From the NCBI GenBank assembly GCA_905214825.1, contig CAJMNV010000099.1, forward strand, positions 1-7,357: a DNA stretch of 7,357 nt, read 5' to 3'. The position numbers and the translations under genes are program-made. Of this stretch, positions 6,387 to 7,357 are shown in pieces (position 1 is the first letter of the stretch; every line of letters starts with the position of its first letter). The notes under the pieces were generated by a model that saw only the letters and a list, made by a program, of their open reading frames with translations, was not told the origin of the DNA and ran no database searches. Source of the DNA: an uncultured bacterium. Its GTDB lineage: Bacteria > Bacillota > Clostridia > Lachnospirales > Anaerotignaceae.

Positions 6387-6961
6387 TGCAACTTGTGATA
6401 CTGTTTTTGGAATTTTTCAAAATCGGATTGTTTTCTGTGGGGGGCGGATTGGCAACATTACCTTTTTTGTATGATTTGGCAAACAAATATGAATGGTTGC
6501 GATTGGAACAAATCCCGAATATGGTGGCAGTTTCAGAGTCAACACCAGGACCTTTGGGTGTGAATATGGCAACATATGCAGGGTTTCAGTGTGCAGGTGT
6601 TTTGGGTAGCGTAGTTGCAACGCTGGGGCTTGTGACACCATCGGTGATTATTATTATTTTTGTATATTGCTTTTTGGAAAAATTTCGTAGTAGCCCTATG
6701 GTAGAGCGTGCATTTTATGGTTTGCGTCCTGTTGTTGTGGGTTTGATTGGTGCGGCAGGATTTGGTGTTGTGGCAATGGCATTGTTGCATATGCAGGTTG
6801 TGCAGACAGAAGGAGTACACAATATTGTTGGCTGGTTTCGATGGAAAGAATGTATATTGTTTTTATTGATATTTTTTGCGTCGAAAAAGTGGAAAAAAAT
6901 ACACCCTGTTGCTTTCATTATGGTGGGGGCTTTTGCTGGGATATTGTTTCAAATGGGTTAA
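6383..6961 (+). CDS. Chromate transporter family protein, second half-size subunit
   Basis: A 192-residue CHR-family membrane protein paired with the preceding gene. It has the same two motifs: FSVGGGLATLPFL (17-29) and SESTPGPLGVNMATYAGF (51-68), the latter closer to the usual PGP form than PGV in the partner. A TPS turn follows at 85-87, then hydrophobic segments and the LRPVVVGLIGAAGFG stretch (114-128). The last helix (PVAFIMVGAFAGILF) resembles normal CHR C-termini, so the gene looks complete. I chose the ATG at 6383 (a second ATG follows at 6386) because AAGGAGGG lies at 6367-6374 and the ATGA overlap implies translational coupling. The frame is open further upstream to 6314, but that part is out-of-frame read of the first subunit gene. 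The two proteins probably form a heteromeric transporter in the cell membrane. Confidence 0.92.
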   Translation: MMQLVILFLEFFKIGLFSVGGGLATLPFLYDLANKYEWLRLEQIPNMVAVSESTPGPLGVNMATYAGFQCAGVLGSVVATLGLVTPSVIIIIFVYCFLEKFRSSPMVERAFYGLRPVVVGLIGAAGFGVVAMALLHMQVVQTEGVHNIVGWFRWKECILFLLIFFASKKWKKIHPVAFIMVGAFAGILFQMG

Positions 6962-6990
6962 TGGTTGTATTTTTTTATATATACCATTTT
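6960..6990 (+). other. Weak AT-rich hairpin between transporter gene and TnpB remnant
   Basis: AATGGT (6960-6965) pairs with ACCATT (6983-6988). Past a bulged T at 6982, TGTAT (6966-6970) can pair with ATATA (6977-6981) through one G-U pair, with a loop of six T. The following T-run is only four bases and overlaps the stem. It might be a weak terminator for the transporter pair or a trace of an insertion-sequence end hairpin; neither is well supported. Confidence 0.3.
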
Positions 6991-7357
6991 CAAATATGGC
7001 ACAACAGATTCTGAAAGAGGTCGATGGTTCTTTTAAGGCATTCTTTGGTTTACGAAAACTTGCAAAACAGGGCAAATATTCTTTTAAGGATTGTAAGTTA
7101 CCACGTTATCTTCCAAAAGATGGATATACAACACTTGTGATAGGTTTTGTAAGACTGAATGGAAATAAGTTAATACTTCCGTTTTCTAATGGTTTTAAGA
7201 AAACGCATAAATTTGTTGAGATAAAGATACCGCCTATATTACTTGACAAAAAAGTGAAAGAAATCCGTATCATACCGAAAGCTAATGCAAGGTTCTTTGA
7301 AATCCAATACATCTATGAAGCTGAGTGTGTTCAAAGAAGTCTCAACACGAACAATGT
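6987..7357 (+). mobile_element. Remnant of an IS200/IS605-type (TnpB-bearing) insertion sequence
   Basis: The only element gene visible is the truncated tnpB. No TnpA (Y1 transposase) and no recognisable left end lies between the transporter stop at 6961 and the start of TnpB similarity. The element therefore lost its left end and the first part of tnpB, or was joined here by recombination. The right end and any guide RNA, which normally overlaps or follows the tnpB 3' end, would lie outside the window. The left boundary is approximate. Confidence 0.65.
6996..7357 (+). CDS. tnpB: TnpB (IS200/IS605 OrfB) fragment, N-terminus missing, 3' end outside window
   Basis: The frame is open from the ATG at 6996 through the window end (120 codons). 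It has the look of the N-terminal third of the IS605 OrfB/TnpB family: MAQQILKEVDGSFKAFFGL, KLPRYLPKDGYTTLVIGFVR, FKKTHKFVEIKIP and KEIRIIPKANARFFEIQYIY. TnpB proteins are transposon-encoded RNA-guided nucleases. In full-length members about 60-90 residues precede the AQQ segment. Here similarity seems to begin only around SN (6990-6995), just after the transporter gene, and no binding site precedes the ATG, so the 5' part is probably deleted. The RuvC catalytic residues and zinc ribbon would lie beyond the window, so activity cannot be judged. None of the 12 leucine codons is TTG (TTA 4, CTT 5, CTG 2, CTC 1), unlike the neighbours, which fits foreign origin. Probably a pseudogene. Confidence 0.85.
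   Translation, partial: MAQQILKEVDGSFKAFFGLRKLAKQGKYSFKDCKLPRYLPKDGYTTLVIGFVRLNGNKLILPFSNGFKKTHKFVEIKIPPILLDKKVKEIRIIPKANARFFEIQYIYEAECVQRSLNTNN

Noticed and set aside
1..7357. tRNA or rRNA genes, CRISPR arrays, toxin-antitoxin or defence genes
   Set aside because: No cloverleaf, no regularly spaced direct repeats and no such protein motifs were seen; nearly all the sequence is taken up by the genes listed.

Overview
The window reads as a low-GC Bacillota chromosome segment, most likely from the class Clostridia. The evidence is AT-rich DNA with strong AAGGAG-type ribosome binding sites, the gene order rho - rpmE - yqhQ (DUF1385) - prmC - prfA, a four-cysteine zinc-type L31, and a Rho with the short SAP-like N-terminal domain. 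The chromosomal genes favour TTG for leucine. All genes lie on the plus strand. The class assignment is inference from gene order and composition; I ran no database search.

Layout: (1) 1-1056 is the 3' part of a gene for a membrane-anchored protein with a C-terminal LysM domain; its start lies outside the window. (2) 1108-2520 is rho, the transcription termination factor. (3) 2551-2643 holds a good sigma-A type promoter with an extended -10, then a short leader that can fold into a two-part hairpin, just ahead of rpmE (ribosomal protein L31, 2644-2847). (4) 2862-2893 is an intrinsic terminator. It overlaps a perfect 23-bp inverted repeat (2884-2937) that ends just before the next ribosome binding site. 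(5) 2961-5799 is a tightly packed unit: yqhQ (DUF1385 membrane protein), prmC (release factor methyltransferase, overlapping yqhQ by 14 nt) and prfA (release factor 1, 3 nt after prmC). (6) 5826-6961 encodes two half-size chromate-transporter-family proteins joined by an ATGA stop/start overlap. (7) From about 6987 to the window end an open frame encodes an internal part of an IS200/IS605-type TnpB. Its N-terminal part is missing, and its leucine codons differ sharply from those of the neighbours.

How the genes fit together: the core is a termination and translation cluster. PrmC methylates the GGQ glutamine of the RF1 encoded next to it, Rho ends transcripts, and L31 is a ribosomal protein. 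YqhQ is translationally coupled to prmC but has no established function. The chromate-transporter pair looks like a separate cargo module after prfA, and the TnpB remnant marks a mobile-element scar at its 3' side. The least ordinary parts are the rpmE leader and downstream hairpin region, the DUF1385 protein inside the release-factor unit, and the truncated TnpB abutting the transporter gene. I found no clear sign of a wholly new multi-gene system.
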